The position numbers and the translations under genes are program-made. Below are positions 1-9,648 of a stretch of 64,000 nucleotides of DNA, one piece after another (the stretch's first letter is position 1; each line of letters opens with the position of its first letter). The stretch is from Streptomyces sp. A0958 (GTDB taxonomy: Bacteria > Actinomycetota > Actinomycetes > Streptomycetales > Streptomycetaceae). The stretch covers positions 112,977-176,976 of the forward strand of contig NZ_SSBK01000010.1 of assembly GCF_004795035.1 (NCBI RefSeq), written 5' to 3'. The notes below the pieces were generated by a model that was given only the letters and a program-made list of their open reading frames with translations, did no database searches and had not been told where the DNA came from.

Positions 1-289
1 GCCAGGGGATGTGCGCGAACTTGTCGGTACGGTCACCGGTCTCACCGCCGAAGAGCTGGGCCAGGTCGTCCTGGTCCCGGCGGAGCAGATGGACGGCGAG
101 CCGGTCGGCACGGGCCGCGACCCGGTACGTCCGGTTCAGCTTCGACAGCCACACCAGGAACCGGGCCGGCCGCATCGAGCACTGCGAACCGAAGCCGACC
201 AGGCAGCCCGCCCGCTCACCGGCCGCCTCGGCGGTCACGACGTACATCGGATAGTCGAGGGCGTCGGTGAACGGGTCCAGGTCGGTCAC
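1..289 (-). CDS. flavin reductase-like (FMN-binding split barrel) protein, C-terminus outside window
   Basis: The reading frame on the minus strand opens at a GTG with an AGGAG-type ribosome site just upstream and runs off the left edge after about 96 codons. The visible protein begins VTDLDPFTDALDYPMYVVT and contains AGCLVGFGSQCSMRPARFLVW, which resembles the N-terminal part of flavin reductase-like split-barrel proteins (a strand that reads VVT, then the conserved small/Ser-rich turn before the flavin site). Such proteins reduce FMN/FAD or bind flavin as partner of monooxygenases. It lies 50 bp upstream of the end of the MFS gene on the same strand, with no evidence of coupling. The family call rests on the N-terminus only, so it is tentative. 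Confidence 0.6.
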   Translation of the reverse strand, partial: MTDLDPFTDALDYPMYVVTAEAAGERAGCLVGFGSQCSMRPARFLVWLSKLNRTYRVAARADRLAVHLLRRDQDDLAQLFGGETGDRTDKFAHIPW

Positions 290-339
290 GGCTGGTGGCT
301 CCTGTCCGAGGTCTGATGCACGGGAGGCGGGCGGCCCCG

Positions 340-1773
340 TCACCGGCCGGTGCGCCGAGGGTCCGGCTCTGCGGAGCCGACGGCCCGCAGGGACCGGTCG
401 GCGACGGTCACCGCCAGGAACAGCACGCTGACGGCGAGCATGAACCAGGCGAGGTGGTGCAGACCCACCGTATCGATGTGGTGGCCGAAGAACGCGGCAT
501 TGGCCGCGGAGGCGATGATCGCGCCGAGGTAGCCGAAGGTGCGCAGGAGCCCCGCCGAGGAACCCATGCGTTCGGGGTCGGCCTGATGGTAGACGGAGTT
601 CTGCAGGGCGAGGCTGTTCAACCCCTGGGGCACCCCGAGCACGACCACGACGGCCAGCAGCATCCATACCGGGCTGTCGGCATGCAGCAGGAACAGCAGC
701 GCACAGGCGCCGATCTGTCCCGCCGCACCCGCCAGCAGCTTGCCGCGCACGGCCTGACGTCGGCCGGTGAGGGTGGACACGAGGATCGCGACGCTGAACA
801 GGGGCAGCTGCACCAGACCGGCCTGCGAAGCGGTCAGCCCGCGCCCCTCCTCCGTCCACTGGGTGTACCCGTACAGGAAGGCGTACGTGACGACGTAACA
901 CAGCAGCGCCCTGCCGTAGGTGGCGACCAGCGGCAGGTTGCTGCCGAGTACGCGTACGTCGATGAACGGCTGCCGGGCGCGCAGCTCGCGCCAGGTGAAG
1001 CCGGTGCCCGCGGTGACCGCCAGGACGGGCAGGTACCGGGTGCCGGCGCCGGGGTCCATCAGGAACAGCAGGAGACAGACGAGGGCCGAGGCGAACAGGC
1101 CCATCCCCGGCAGGTCCAGGTCGCTCACCGGGTGGTGGCCGTCGTCGCGGCGCTGGGCGGGCGTGGCGGGGAGGCGGCGCGCCCCGAGATACAGGCCGGC
1201 CACCGCGAGCGGGATGTTCACGGCCAGGATCGCGCGCCAGCCGCCGACACCGATCAGCAGGCCACCGAGGCTGGGCCCGATGACGGCGATGGTCTGGGTG
1301 GTGACGGCGAGGGCGGTGAGCACACCGGCCGGGCTCTCCATTCCGGTGCGCCGGGCCTCGCTGCGGATGAGGTACATCGCGGCCGGATAGCCGGAGCAGG
1401 TGCCGAGGCCGAGGAGCACGCGGGCGGCGATGAGCACGCCCAGGTTGGGCGCGCACATGCCGACGACGCCCGCGACACCGGTCAGCGCGGTCCCGGCCAG
1501 GAACAGGCGGCGGGGGCCGAAGAGGTCGATCAGCCGCCCCACCACGGGCTGCCCTATGGCGGTGGCCAGATAGAGGGCGGAGATGAGCCAGGCCGTCCGC
1601 GAGGGCGGTGCGCCGAAGGCGGCGCCGATCGGCACCAGCGAGACGGAGATGATGGACGAGTTGACGGGGTTGAGCACCGAGCCCAGCATCATCGGGGCCA
1701 GCAGCCGCCGGTCGAAGCCGGCCGCCGGTCTCTTCGCCCCGCCGGGGAGCAGGCGCCGCAGTACCCCGGTCAT
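340..1773 (-). CDS. MFS efflux transporter, DHA-type
   Basis: A major facilitator protein of about 477 residues, mostly hydrophobic helices, probably exporting a small toxic compound by proton antiport across the cytoplasmic membrane. An early loop reads GRLIDLFGPRRLF, the MFS motif A pattern (G-x-L-x-D-x-x-G-x-R-x), and the segment LGLGTCSGYPAAMYLIRSEARR matches the motif-C-proximal region of drug exporters. A start at 1773 is preferred over the longer 1839 option because it gives an ATGA overlap with the stop of the upstream MarR gene, so the two genes are translationally coupled. The MarR protein is therefore the likely repressor. The substrate cannot be told from the sequence. Confidence 0.88.
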   Translation of the reverse strand: MTGVLRRLLPGGAKRPAAGFDRRLLAPMMLGSVLNPVNSSIISVSLVPIGAAFGAPPSRTAWLISALYLATAIGQPVVGRLIDLFGPRRLFLAGTALTGVAGVVGMCAPNLGVLIAARVLLGLGTCSGYPAAMYLIRSEARRTGMESPAGVLTALAVTTQTIAVIGPSLGGLLIGVGGWRAILAVNIPLAVAGLYLGARRLPATPAQRRDDGHHPVSDLDLPGMGLFASALVCLLLFLMDPGAGTRYLPVLAVTAGTGFTWRELRARQPFIDVRVLGSNLPLVATYGRALLCYVVTYAFLYGYTQWTEEGRGLTASQAGLVQLPLFSVAILVSTLTGRRQAVRGKLLAGAAGQIGACALLFLLHADSPVWMLLAVVVVLGVPQGLNSLALQNSVYHQADPERMGSSAGLLRTFGYLGAIIASAANAAFFGHHIDTVGLHHLAWFMLAVSVLFLAVTVADRSLRAVGSAEPDPRRTGR

Positions 1774-2240
1774 GCCCGGACGATCCGTTCCAGCAGGGCC
1801 GTCGCGGCGAGGAGCGTATGCCGTTCCTCCTCCGTGCACTCGTCTTCCAGGGCACGTGTGAGCCAGCCCTCGCCGGCGCGGCGGCGGTCCTCCAGGAAGG
1901 CGTGGCCCTGCCCGGTGACGAAGATCAGCTGCCGCCGGCCGTCCCCGGGGTCGGGGCGGCGGGCGACGAGACCGCGCTCGGCCAGCACGGCGACGGTGGC
2001 GGCCACCGATTGGTGCCGGACGCGCTCTGCGGTCGCGAGATCGCTCACCGACGCCTCGCCGTCCTTGTCCAGCCGGCTCAGCACGGAGGTCTGGGTCGGG
2101 GTGAGGTCGCCGGGGTCGTACGTCTCGCGCATCCGGCGCCTCAGCCGGCTGAACACCACGCGCACCTCGCGGGCCGCGCGCGCCGCCGACTCCGAGACTC
2201 CGTCGGCGGTGTTCCGAGCGGTGCGGGCGGCCTCGTCCAT
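1770..2240 (-). CDS. MarR-family transcriptional regulator
   Basis: A 156-residue winged-helix regulator. The centre reads LTPTQTSVLSRLDKDGEASVSDLA, then a recognition helix region RVRHQSVAATVAVLAERGLVARRPDPGDGRRQLIFVT, whose DPGDGRR wing is a hallmark of MarR proteins. The ends are helical and would form the dimer interface. It is the first gene of a two-gene operon and overlaps the MFS transporter start by four bases. MarR/MFS pairs usually work as ligand-relieved autorepression plus efflux of the same ligand, so that role is inferred here. No clear operator was identified between it and the preceding terminator. Confidence 0.9.
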   Translation of the reverse strand: MDEAARTARNTADGVSESAARAAREVRVVFSRLRRRMRETYDPGDLTPTQTSVLSRLDKDGEASVSDLATAERVRHQSVAATVAVLAERGLVARRPDPGDGRRQLIFVTGQGHAFLEDRRRAGEGWLTRALEDECTEEERHTLLAATALLERIVRA

Positions 2241-2303
2241 ATCCTCAGGTTAACGTGCGCAGCTTGGACTGCGGACCTGGCGCTCCGCGTGCATGTACAA
2301 CAA

Positions 2304-2346
2304 CGCGCTCGCCGGGGCAGGAGAGGTTCCTGCCCCGGCGAGCGCG
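2304..2346 (-). terminator. strong intrinsic-type hairpin between two operons
   Basis: A 19-bp perfect inverted repeat (left arm starts CGCGCTCGCCGGGGCAGGA) with the 5-nt loop GAGGT. It lies 17 bp beyond the stop of the PAP2 gene on the minus strand and upstream of the MarR gene, so it most likely ends the PAP2 transcript. No T-run follows, as is usual for Streptomyces hairpin terminators. Confidence 0.75.
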
Positions 2347-2362
2347 GGACGTGAGCGGAGGG

Positions 2363-3823
2363 TCAGGCCATTTCGGGCTGGGGCTCCAGCTTCGGCACGG
2401 TCACGGCCTTCGGCTCCCACCGCTTGGTGGTCCGTACGTAGCCGTAAATCACCGAGCCCATGGCCGCGAGGAGAAGCGGTCCGAACACCCACGGATAGTG
2501 GGCCATCTCCAGAGACAGATAGCGATAGGACACCAGCAGCAGCGCGAACACCGCGGTGCCGTAGGCGACCAGCTGAATGCCCGACCGGTCCCAGCCGCGT
2601 TCGAGCGCGCGCATACCCGTCTCGATCGTGAGCGTGAACACCACACCGGCGACGAGGTCCGCGCCGTAGTGGTAGCCGAAACCGAGTGTCGCGGCGAGCG
2701 TGGCCACCAGCCAGAAGGCGCCCGCGTACTGGAGGAACTTCGGGCCCTTGCGGGAATGGATGAAGATCGCGGTGGCCCAGGCGGTGTGCAGGCTGGGCAT
2801 GCAATTGCGCGGGGTGATCTCGTCGAACGGCATGTGGTGCGGAGTCCCGATCGGCGTCGGGGTGTCCGGCCACAGGTTGGCCACCGCCCAGTGCCCGCCG
2901 TCCGCGCCGAACGCGAAGATCGGTCCGACCACCGGGAAGATCATGTAAATGGCCGGACCGAGAAGACCGATGACCAGGAAGGTGCGCACCAGGTGGTGGC
3001 CGGGGAAACGGCGGTCGGTGGCCACGTTGCGCAGCTGGTACAGCGCGACGAGGACCGCGGCCACGGCCAGCTGCGTATAGACGTAGTCGAGAAAACGGGC
3101 GCCGACCGGGCCGGTCGCCTCGATGAGCCGCCCCGCCACCCAGGAGGGGTTGCCGAGCGCGTGGTCGGCGTTCCCCATGTACTGGTCGAGCACATCGGGG
3201 CGGGTCTTGGAGGTGATGAGCAGCCAGGTGTCACCGGTCTTCCGGCCGGCCACGAGAAGCAGCCCCAGCCCGACGCCCTTCAGGAGCAGGATGCGTTCCC
3301 GGCCCGTGCGACGGGTGACGGCGATGACCGCGACCCCCACGATCACCCACAACGCGCCGTTGCCGAAGGGGTGGCCTTCGGTGACGGGGGCGTCGGCCAC
3401 CCACCGCACCAGCGCGATGACGATGTCGATGCCGGCCGCGACACCGACCGCGATGAACCGTTGCCGCCAGGTGAGGACCACCATCATCAAACCCATGCTG
3501 GCGTACAGCAGAAAGCCCGATTTGGGGGCGAATATCGCTTCTTGGGCCTGAGTGGTGACCGGCCCCGGCAGGCCGTAGTGGCGTGCGGCGATCTCCAGCG
3601 CGACGAGGAATGCGAGGGTCACCACCGCCGCCGCCGTCCACAGTATCGCTCGCGGTTGGCGCCACGCGGCGAAGGGTATTCGGCGGTTTATTCGCGAAAA
3701 CACCCGCGATGCTATAGATATCAATTCTCTGGCCGATGTCTTAGGTTTTGGTCGAGTGGGTCGCTTTTCATGCCGGACGGCATGGTTGTGCGGGCGATGA
3801 GGGCGTCGCCGGGGTGCGATCAT
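2363..3823 (-). CDS. PAP2-superfamily integral membrane phosphatase/transferase
   Basis: Up to 486 residues with many membrane helices. The C-terminal half carries PAP2-type catalytic motifs: RNCMPSLHTAWA at about residues 339-350 (the PSxH motif with the catalytic His) and GYHYGADLVAGV at about 384-393 (the HxxxD-type motif). PAP2 membrane proteins hydrolyse or transfer lipid phosphates; the actinobacterial type with this long N-terminal half resembles inositol-phosphorylceramide synthase-like or lipid phosphatase proteins. The start is uncertain: residues 1-45 are basic and low in hydrophobicity, and an internal GTG near residue 41 is possible. The DNA around 3710-3760 is unusually AT-rich for this genome, as a promoter region would be, which also argues for a later start. 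Confidence 0.8.
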   Translation of the reverse strand: MIAPRRRPHRPHNHAVRHEKRPTRPKPKTSARELISIASRVFSRINRRIPFAAWRQPRAILWTAAAVVTLAFLVALEIAARHYGLPGPVTTQAQEAIFAPKSGFLLYASMGLMMVVLTWRQRFIAVGVAAGIDIVIALVRWVADAPVTEGHPFGNGALWVIVGVAVIAVTRRTGRERILLLKGVGLGLLLVAGRKTGDTWLLITSKTRPDVLDQYMGNADHALGNPSWVAGRLIEATGPVGARFLDYVYTQLAVAAVLVALYQLRNVATDRRFPGHHLVRTFLVIGLLGPAIYMIFPVVGPIFAFGADGGHWAVANLWPDTPTPIGTPHHMPFDEITPRNCMPSLHTAWATAIFIHSRKGPKFLQYAGAFWLVATLAATLGFGYHYGADLVAGVVFTLTIETGMRALERGWDRSGIQLVAYGTAVFALLLVSYRYLSLEMAHYPWVFGPLLLAAMGSVIYGYVRTTKRWEPKAVTVPKLEPQPEMA

Positions 3824-3995
3824 GCTAGCGGAGGGGGTCTGGACGGGATTCGCTGGTCATGACTGGTAAGAAGGACGCGGAATCCTGATCCGGGGTTCAC
3901 TATCACGACGCTGACACGAAACACGGCCACCCCCCGGCGTGGACCTTACGTCAGTGGGTGGCGGCTTCCGAAGGTGTACGTCCCGAATGAGACGT

Positions 3996-4017
3996 AGCCC
4001 GCCACTGAGGGCGGGCT
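3996..4017 (-). terminator. hairpin downstream of the cellulase gene
   Basis: An 8-bp stem AGCCCGCC/GGCGGGCT with a 6-nt loop, about 45 bp past the stop of the GH5 gene on the minus strand. The rest of the 3824-4061 interval shows no gene and probably carries the promoter of the PAP2 gene. Confidence 0.5.
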
Positions 4018-4061
4018 GCGACGCTCCCTTCGCGAGCCGGGCCGTACGCGGGTGACTCCCG

Positions 4062-6098
<2,037 letters not shown>

Positions 6099-6227
6099 TC
6101 AATGGAGTGTGCGGCGTTCGTGAGTTGAAGCCGGGGTGCGGTGGGGTGTGCGTCACCGTCCCGAGGTCGAGACCGGCCGGTATGGGCCGGGCGTATCCCG
6201 GAAAGGGGTGGACGCCCAGCCTACGTG

Positions 6228-6242
6228 ATGCAAATATATGCG
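6228..6242. promoter_or_regulatory. possible ARG box (ArgR site) at the argJ promoter
   Basis: ATGCAAATATATGCG, an AT-rich imperfect palindrome of the TGCAnnnnTATGC(A/G) kind, just upstream of the argJ-like start and standing out in GC-rich surroundings. Streptomyces ARG boxes contain similar TGCAT half-sites; a further ATGCAT occurs 20 bp downstream within the start of the gene. The assignment is by resemblance only. Confidence 0.4.
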
Positions 6243-6244
6243 AC

Positions 6245-7441
6245 ATGAAGCATGACCATGCATCGAAACCAGGAGCCGACACCGTGGCCTGGCCTACGGG
6301 CTTCCTCGCGTATACGGGGCACGGCGGACTGCGCGAACACGGTGACGACATCTCGATCGTCGCCTCGGACCGGCCGGCGTCCAGCGCCGCGATGTTCACG
6401 CGGAGCCTCTTCGCCGGTCCGGCCGTGGTCCTCAGCCGCAGGCACGCCGCAGGGCGGAATCTGCGTGCCGTGACGACGCTGGCGCAGAACGCCAACGTCG
6501 CCACGGGGCGCCAGGGCGAACGGAACGCCGCCGAGGTGGTCCGCCGCGTCGCCGGGATTCTGGGCGCCCCGGAGGGCGAGGTGCTCATCGGCTCCACCGG
6601 CGTCATCGGTCGCCCCCTGCCGATGGCCACCATCCTCCCGCACTTCGACCGGACGGCCGAGCGGGGCATCGCGGCGTTCACGGCCGGTCCGCTGGACGTG
6701 GCCCGCGCGATGATGACCACCGACACCCGCCCGAAGGTCGCGGTCCGCACCGTCGGGCAGGCCCGCATCGTGGGCGTCGCCAAGGGTGTCGGCATGCTGG
6801 AGCCCGACATGGCCACGATGCTCGCCTACGTCTTCACCGACGCCGAGGTGTCACCGGCAGACCTGGACGCCGCACTGCGCGGGGCGGTGGACCGTACGTT
6901 CAACTGCCTGAGCGTCGACACCGACACCTCCACGTCCGACACCGTCGCGGTCATCGCCAACGGCGCGGCCGGAGCGGTCGACGCGGCCCTGTTCGCCGAT
7001 GCGCTCGCCGACCTGTGCCTGGACCTCACACTCCAGCTGGCCGGCGACGGCGAAGGGGCCACCAAACTCCTGCGCGTCACCGTCGCCCGCGCCCGCGACC
7101 ACGCACAGGCCAAGCGCATCGCCAAGAGCGTGGTGAACTCCCCGTTGGTCAAGACCGCCGTCCACGGCGCGGACCCCAACTGGGGGCGGGTGCTGATGGC
7201 CATCGGCAAGAACACCGACGACACCGACATCGTGCCGGGCGACGTCACAGTGCGGTTCGGCGAGATCGAGGTGTACCCCGAGGAGCCCGAGGAGGACACC
7301 CTCGGCAGACTCGTGGAGATCATGCGTCAGGACGAGGTCGACATCGTCGTCACACTCGGCCTCGGCGCCGCCGAAGCCACCGTCTACGGCTGCGACTTGT
7401 CCGCCGGCTACATCCGCGTCAACGCCGACTACACGACCTGA
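6245..7441 (+). CDS. argJ: ornithine/glutamate N-acetyltransferase, ArgJ type (OAT)
   Basis: A 398-residue enzyme of the ArgJ family, which moves an acetyl group between N-acetylornithine and glutamate in the cyclic arginine pathway. These Ntn-fold proteins self-cleave before a Thr; the motif KGVGMLEPDMATMLAYVFTDA is present with the nucleophile Thr in ATML, as are VLIGSTGVIG (oxyanion region) and ADPNWGRVLMAIGK. The start at ATG 6245 is chosen because earlier codons have no family similarity. The gene stands alone, with no argC, argB, argD or argR neighbours, so it may be a second, specialised copy like the OAT paralogue of clavulanic acid producers; that is inference. The segment shows no truncation. 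Confidence 0.88.
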   Translation: MKHDHASKPGADTVAWPTGFLAYTGHGGLREHGDDISIVASDRPASSAAMFTRSLFAGPAVVLSRRHAAGRNLRAVTTLAQNANVATGRQGERNAAEVVRRVAGILGAPEGEVLIGSTGVIGRPLPMATILPHFDRTAERGIAAFTAGPLDVARAMMTTDTRPKVAVRTVGQARIVGVAKGVGMLEPDMATMLAYVFTDAEVSPADLDAALRGAVDRTFNCLSVDTDTSTSDTVAVIANGAAGAVDAALFADALADLCLDLTLQLAGDGEGATKLLRVTVARARDHAQAKRIAKSVVNSPLVKTAVHGADPNWGRVLMAIGKNTDDTDIVPGDVTVRFGEIEVYPEEPEEDTLGRLVEIMRQDEVDIVVTLGLGAAEATVYGCDLSAGYIRVNADYTT

Positions 7442-7494
7442 CCCGCCGGGCCCGCCGCCCCGGCCGAAAACAGACCGAGGCGACGGGCCCGGTG

Positions 7495-7863
7495 TCACAG
7501 CCGTACGAAACTCCCGACGAGCACGGCCAGTGAGAGCAGCAGCATGCCGAGACAGTTCACCCAGAACGCGCTGCTCAGCGCTCGCGCGCGGATGTGCGAG
7601 GCGGCCGCCGCGAGGAAGTAGACGACGATCGCGGCCGTCGTCGTCATGGCGACACCGGGCACCCACAGGCCGACGAGGAGCCCCACGACCGAAGCGGCCT
7701 TGGCGGTGGTCAGCGCCCACCACCAGTCGCGCGGCAGCCGCACGCTCTCCAGGCAGTCGACGATGAACCGCGGCGGACGCAGCATCATCGCCGCGTCGCC
7801 CGCCTGGATGACGAGCAGAACCACCACCGGCCATATGAGGGACGGGAGTTCGGAGAGCGACAC
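7495..7863 (-). CDS. DoxX-like integral membrane protein
   Basis: A 122-residue protein with four predicted membrane helices (about 8-27, 50-70, 74-92 and 98-118), matching the size and four-helix layout of DoxX-like proteins. Sequence such as LPRDWWWALTTAKAASVVGLLVGLWVPGVAM is typical of the Streptomyces DoxX-like family, whose exact function is not settled. It begins 3 bp after the stop of the upstream TetR gene on the same strand and is very likely co-transcribed and translationally coupled with it. Confidence 0.75.
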   Translation of the reverse strand: MSLSELPSLIWPVVVLLVIQAGDAAMMLRPPRFIVDCLESVRLPRDWWWALTTAKAASVVGLLVGLWVPGVAMTTTAAIVVYFLAAAASHIRARALSSAFWVNCLGMLLLSLAVLVGSFVRL

Positions 7864-7866
7864 CGG

Positions 7867-8475
7867 TCAGAGCCCTTCCTGCGCGGTGACGAATGCGGCA
7901 GTGCGCCCGATTCTCGCCGCCGTCTGCTGGGGGTCGGTCGATCCCGCGGCGAGCAGCGTCAGCTCACCCAGGTAGCTGGAGAACATCACCTGCGCACCCA
8001 GCCGGGCCTGCGCCTCGGGTGCACCGGCGTTCACCAGCGCCGCGGTGAGGTTGTCCTCGGTGAGCGTGCGCAGCGCGCCCAGGGCGGCGTTCTCGTCCTT
8101 GCCCCGGGCCAGCGTCCGGAAGTAGGCGCGCGCGAGGTCGTCGTTCTCGGCGAACAGGCCCAGGAACGGGTCGAAGTAGTGGGACAGGTACTCGACGGCC
8201 GACGGTGCGGCGGCCCCCGCCCCGGCCGGTGCCGGCGGGGGAGGGATGCGGTCGGCGATGGCCCGGTCGTACACCAGGCTCAGCAGGGACTCCTTGTCGC
8301 CGACCGCCATCACCGCGCCCACGGAGACCCCCGCTTGCGCAGCGACCTGGCGCACCGTCGTGCTCTGGAAGCCGTGCTCCGTGAAGAGCTGCGCGGCGGC
8401 CTCGACGATGCGGGTGGCGGTCCGCTGCTTCTGCGCCGCACGCATTGACTGAACCTGTTCATCGAACATGTCCAT
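7867..8475 (-). CDS. TetR-family transcriptional regulator
   Basis: A 202-residue regulator. The N-terminal helix-turn-helix reads RIVEAAAQLFTEHGFQSTTVRQVAAQAGVSVGAVMAVGDKESLL, normal TetR spacing, followed by a helical ligand-binding domain with a Pro/Ala-rich insert (IPPPPAPAGAGA). The first ATG is at 8475; the next, at 8445, would leave only six residues before helix 1, typical for the family, and would place the 12-bp palindrome TGAACCTGTTCA (8450-8461) just upstream of the start as an autoregulatory operator. The start therefore remains open. It is the first gene of the TetR/DoxX operon. Confidence 0.88.
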   Translation of the reverse strand: MDMFDEQVQSMRAAQKQRTATRIVEAAAQLFTEHGFQSTTVRQVAAQAGVSVGAVMAVGDKESLLSLVYDRAIADRIPPPPAPAGAGAAAPSAVEYLSHYFDPFLGLFAENDDLARAYFRTLARGKDENAALGALRTLTEDNLTAALVNAGAPEAQARLGAQVMFSSYLGELTLLAAGSTDPQQTAARIGRTAAFVTAQEGL

Positions 8476-8514
8476 GATGTAGGCACGCGTTCGCGCCCCC
8501 GCAAGGGCGGCGGC

Positions 8515-8546
8515 GCGCCCGGTCCGCGGCGGCGCGGACCGGGCGC
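8515..8546 (-). terminator. hairpin after the luciferase-like oxidoreductase gene
   Basis: A 14-bp perfect stem (GCGCCCGGTCCGCG and its complement) around the loop GCGG, 8 bp past the stop codon of the minus-strand gene ending at 8554. Confidence 0.75.
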
Positions 8547-8553
8547 TTGCCGA

Positions 8554-9444
8554 CTACAACTCGTCGCCGAAGGCGGCGGCGAGTTCGCGCCACTCGGCGA
8601 GCGGCAGCCCCGTTTTGCCGTCTTCGGCGGTGACCACCTGGAGCGCGACATGGTCGGCGCCCGCGTCGATGTACTCCCGCGTCCGCGCCTTCACCCGTTC
8701 GGCGTCGCCCAGCGCGAAGAGGGCGTCCAGGAGACGGGGGCTGCCGCCGCCGTCGAAGTCGCTCTCCGTGAAACCGAGGCGCAGCAGGTTGTCGGTGTAG
8801 TTGGGCAGCTGGAGGTACATCGCCAGCATGGCGCGCGCCGTGGTGCGGGCGCGGTCGGAATCGGTGTCGAGTACGACGGACAGCTCGGGGGCGAGCAGGG
8901 CGTCGGGTCCGAGGGCCTCGCGTGCCTCCGCGGTGTGCGCGGCGGTGACGAGGTAGGGGTGGGCGCCCAGCGCCCTGCCCGCCGCGAGCTTCAGCATCTT
9001 CGGGCCGAGCGCCGCCAGCACCCGGTGACCGGGCCCCACGGACGGCTCGGCGGCGTCCAGGGCGTCCAGGTAGGCCACCATCGCGCTGTACGGCTTCGCG
9101 TACTGGGGGACCATCGGGCCGTGGCTGACGCCCAGGCCGAGGACGAAGCGCCCCCGGGCGTCGGCCTCGATCGCGGCGACCCGCGCCGCCACCTGCTCGG
9201 CGGTGTGGTCCCAGATGCTCAGGATGCCGGTGGCGACGGTGATCGTCCGGGTGGCGTCGACGATCGCGGCGGCGTCGTCGGGGGAGGGGCTGGCGCCGAT
9301 CCACAGCGTCCCGTACCCCAGGGTTTCGAGTTCGGCGACCGCGTCCGCGATCGCCGCCTTCCCCGCGGCGTCCGCCCTCGACGGGTGCAGCGCGCTGCTC
9401 CAGATGCCGACCCGTCCGAATGTCTCACGTGTCTCAGAAGTCAT
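8554..9444 (-). CDS. LLM-class (luciferase-like) oxidoreductase, probably F420-dependent
   Basis: A 296-residue TIM-barrel flavin/F420 enzyme. It begins with GRVGIWSSALHPS, followed by ELETLGYGTLWIGASPSPD, TGILSIWDHTAEQVAARVAAIEADARGRFVLGLGVSHGP, the regular strand order of the luciferase-like monooxygenase superfamily; LGLGVSHGP is the conserved strand-4 motif. The sub-type resembles actinobacterial TIGR03620-like F420 enzymes. Substrate unknown. It is a single-gene unit, closed by a hairpin, and divergent from the MFS gene at 9649 across about 200 bp. Confidence 0.85.
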   Translation of the reverse strand: MTSETRETFGRVGIWSSALHPSRADAAGKAAIADAVAELETLGYGTLWIGASPSPDDAAAIVDATRTITVATGILSIWDHTAEQVAARVAAIEADARGRFVLGLGVSHGPMVPQYAKPYSAMVAYLDALDAAEPSVGPGHRVLAALGPKMLKLAAGRALGAHPYLVTAAHTAEAREALGPDALLAPELSVVLDTDSDRARTTARAMLAMYLQLPNYTDNLLRLGFTESDFDGGGSPRLLDALFALGDAERVKARTREYIDAGADHVALQVVTAEDGKTGLPLAEWRELAAAFGDEL

Positions 9445-9648
9445 GCCGTGCTCAACAGCGGCCGGCCCCCGCTATTCCCCGTCGGCCGCATTCGGGCCGG
9501 GATTCACCCGACAGGCCGTCACGCCCCCGTGTGCGCACCTCATGTGGGCGAGTGGCCGCGTGTGCGCGGGCGCCGCCGGGGCAACTGGCGGATATTGGAT
9601 GCTCTGCGGCCCCGCAGTGTGCGCCCGCCCGACGAGGAGGTAGCTGCC

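Noticed and set aside
295..2253. Long plus-strand ORF (652 codons) opposite the MFS and MarR genes
   Set aside because: Arg/Gly/His-rich composition without any domain; it is the GC-rich antisense shadow of two clearly recognisable genes.
6245..7441. Clavulanic acid gene cluster
   Set aside because: Only the ArgJ-type gene is present; no carboxyethylarginine synthase, beta-lactam synthetase or amidinohydrolase nearby.
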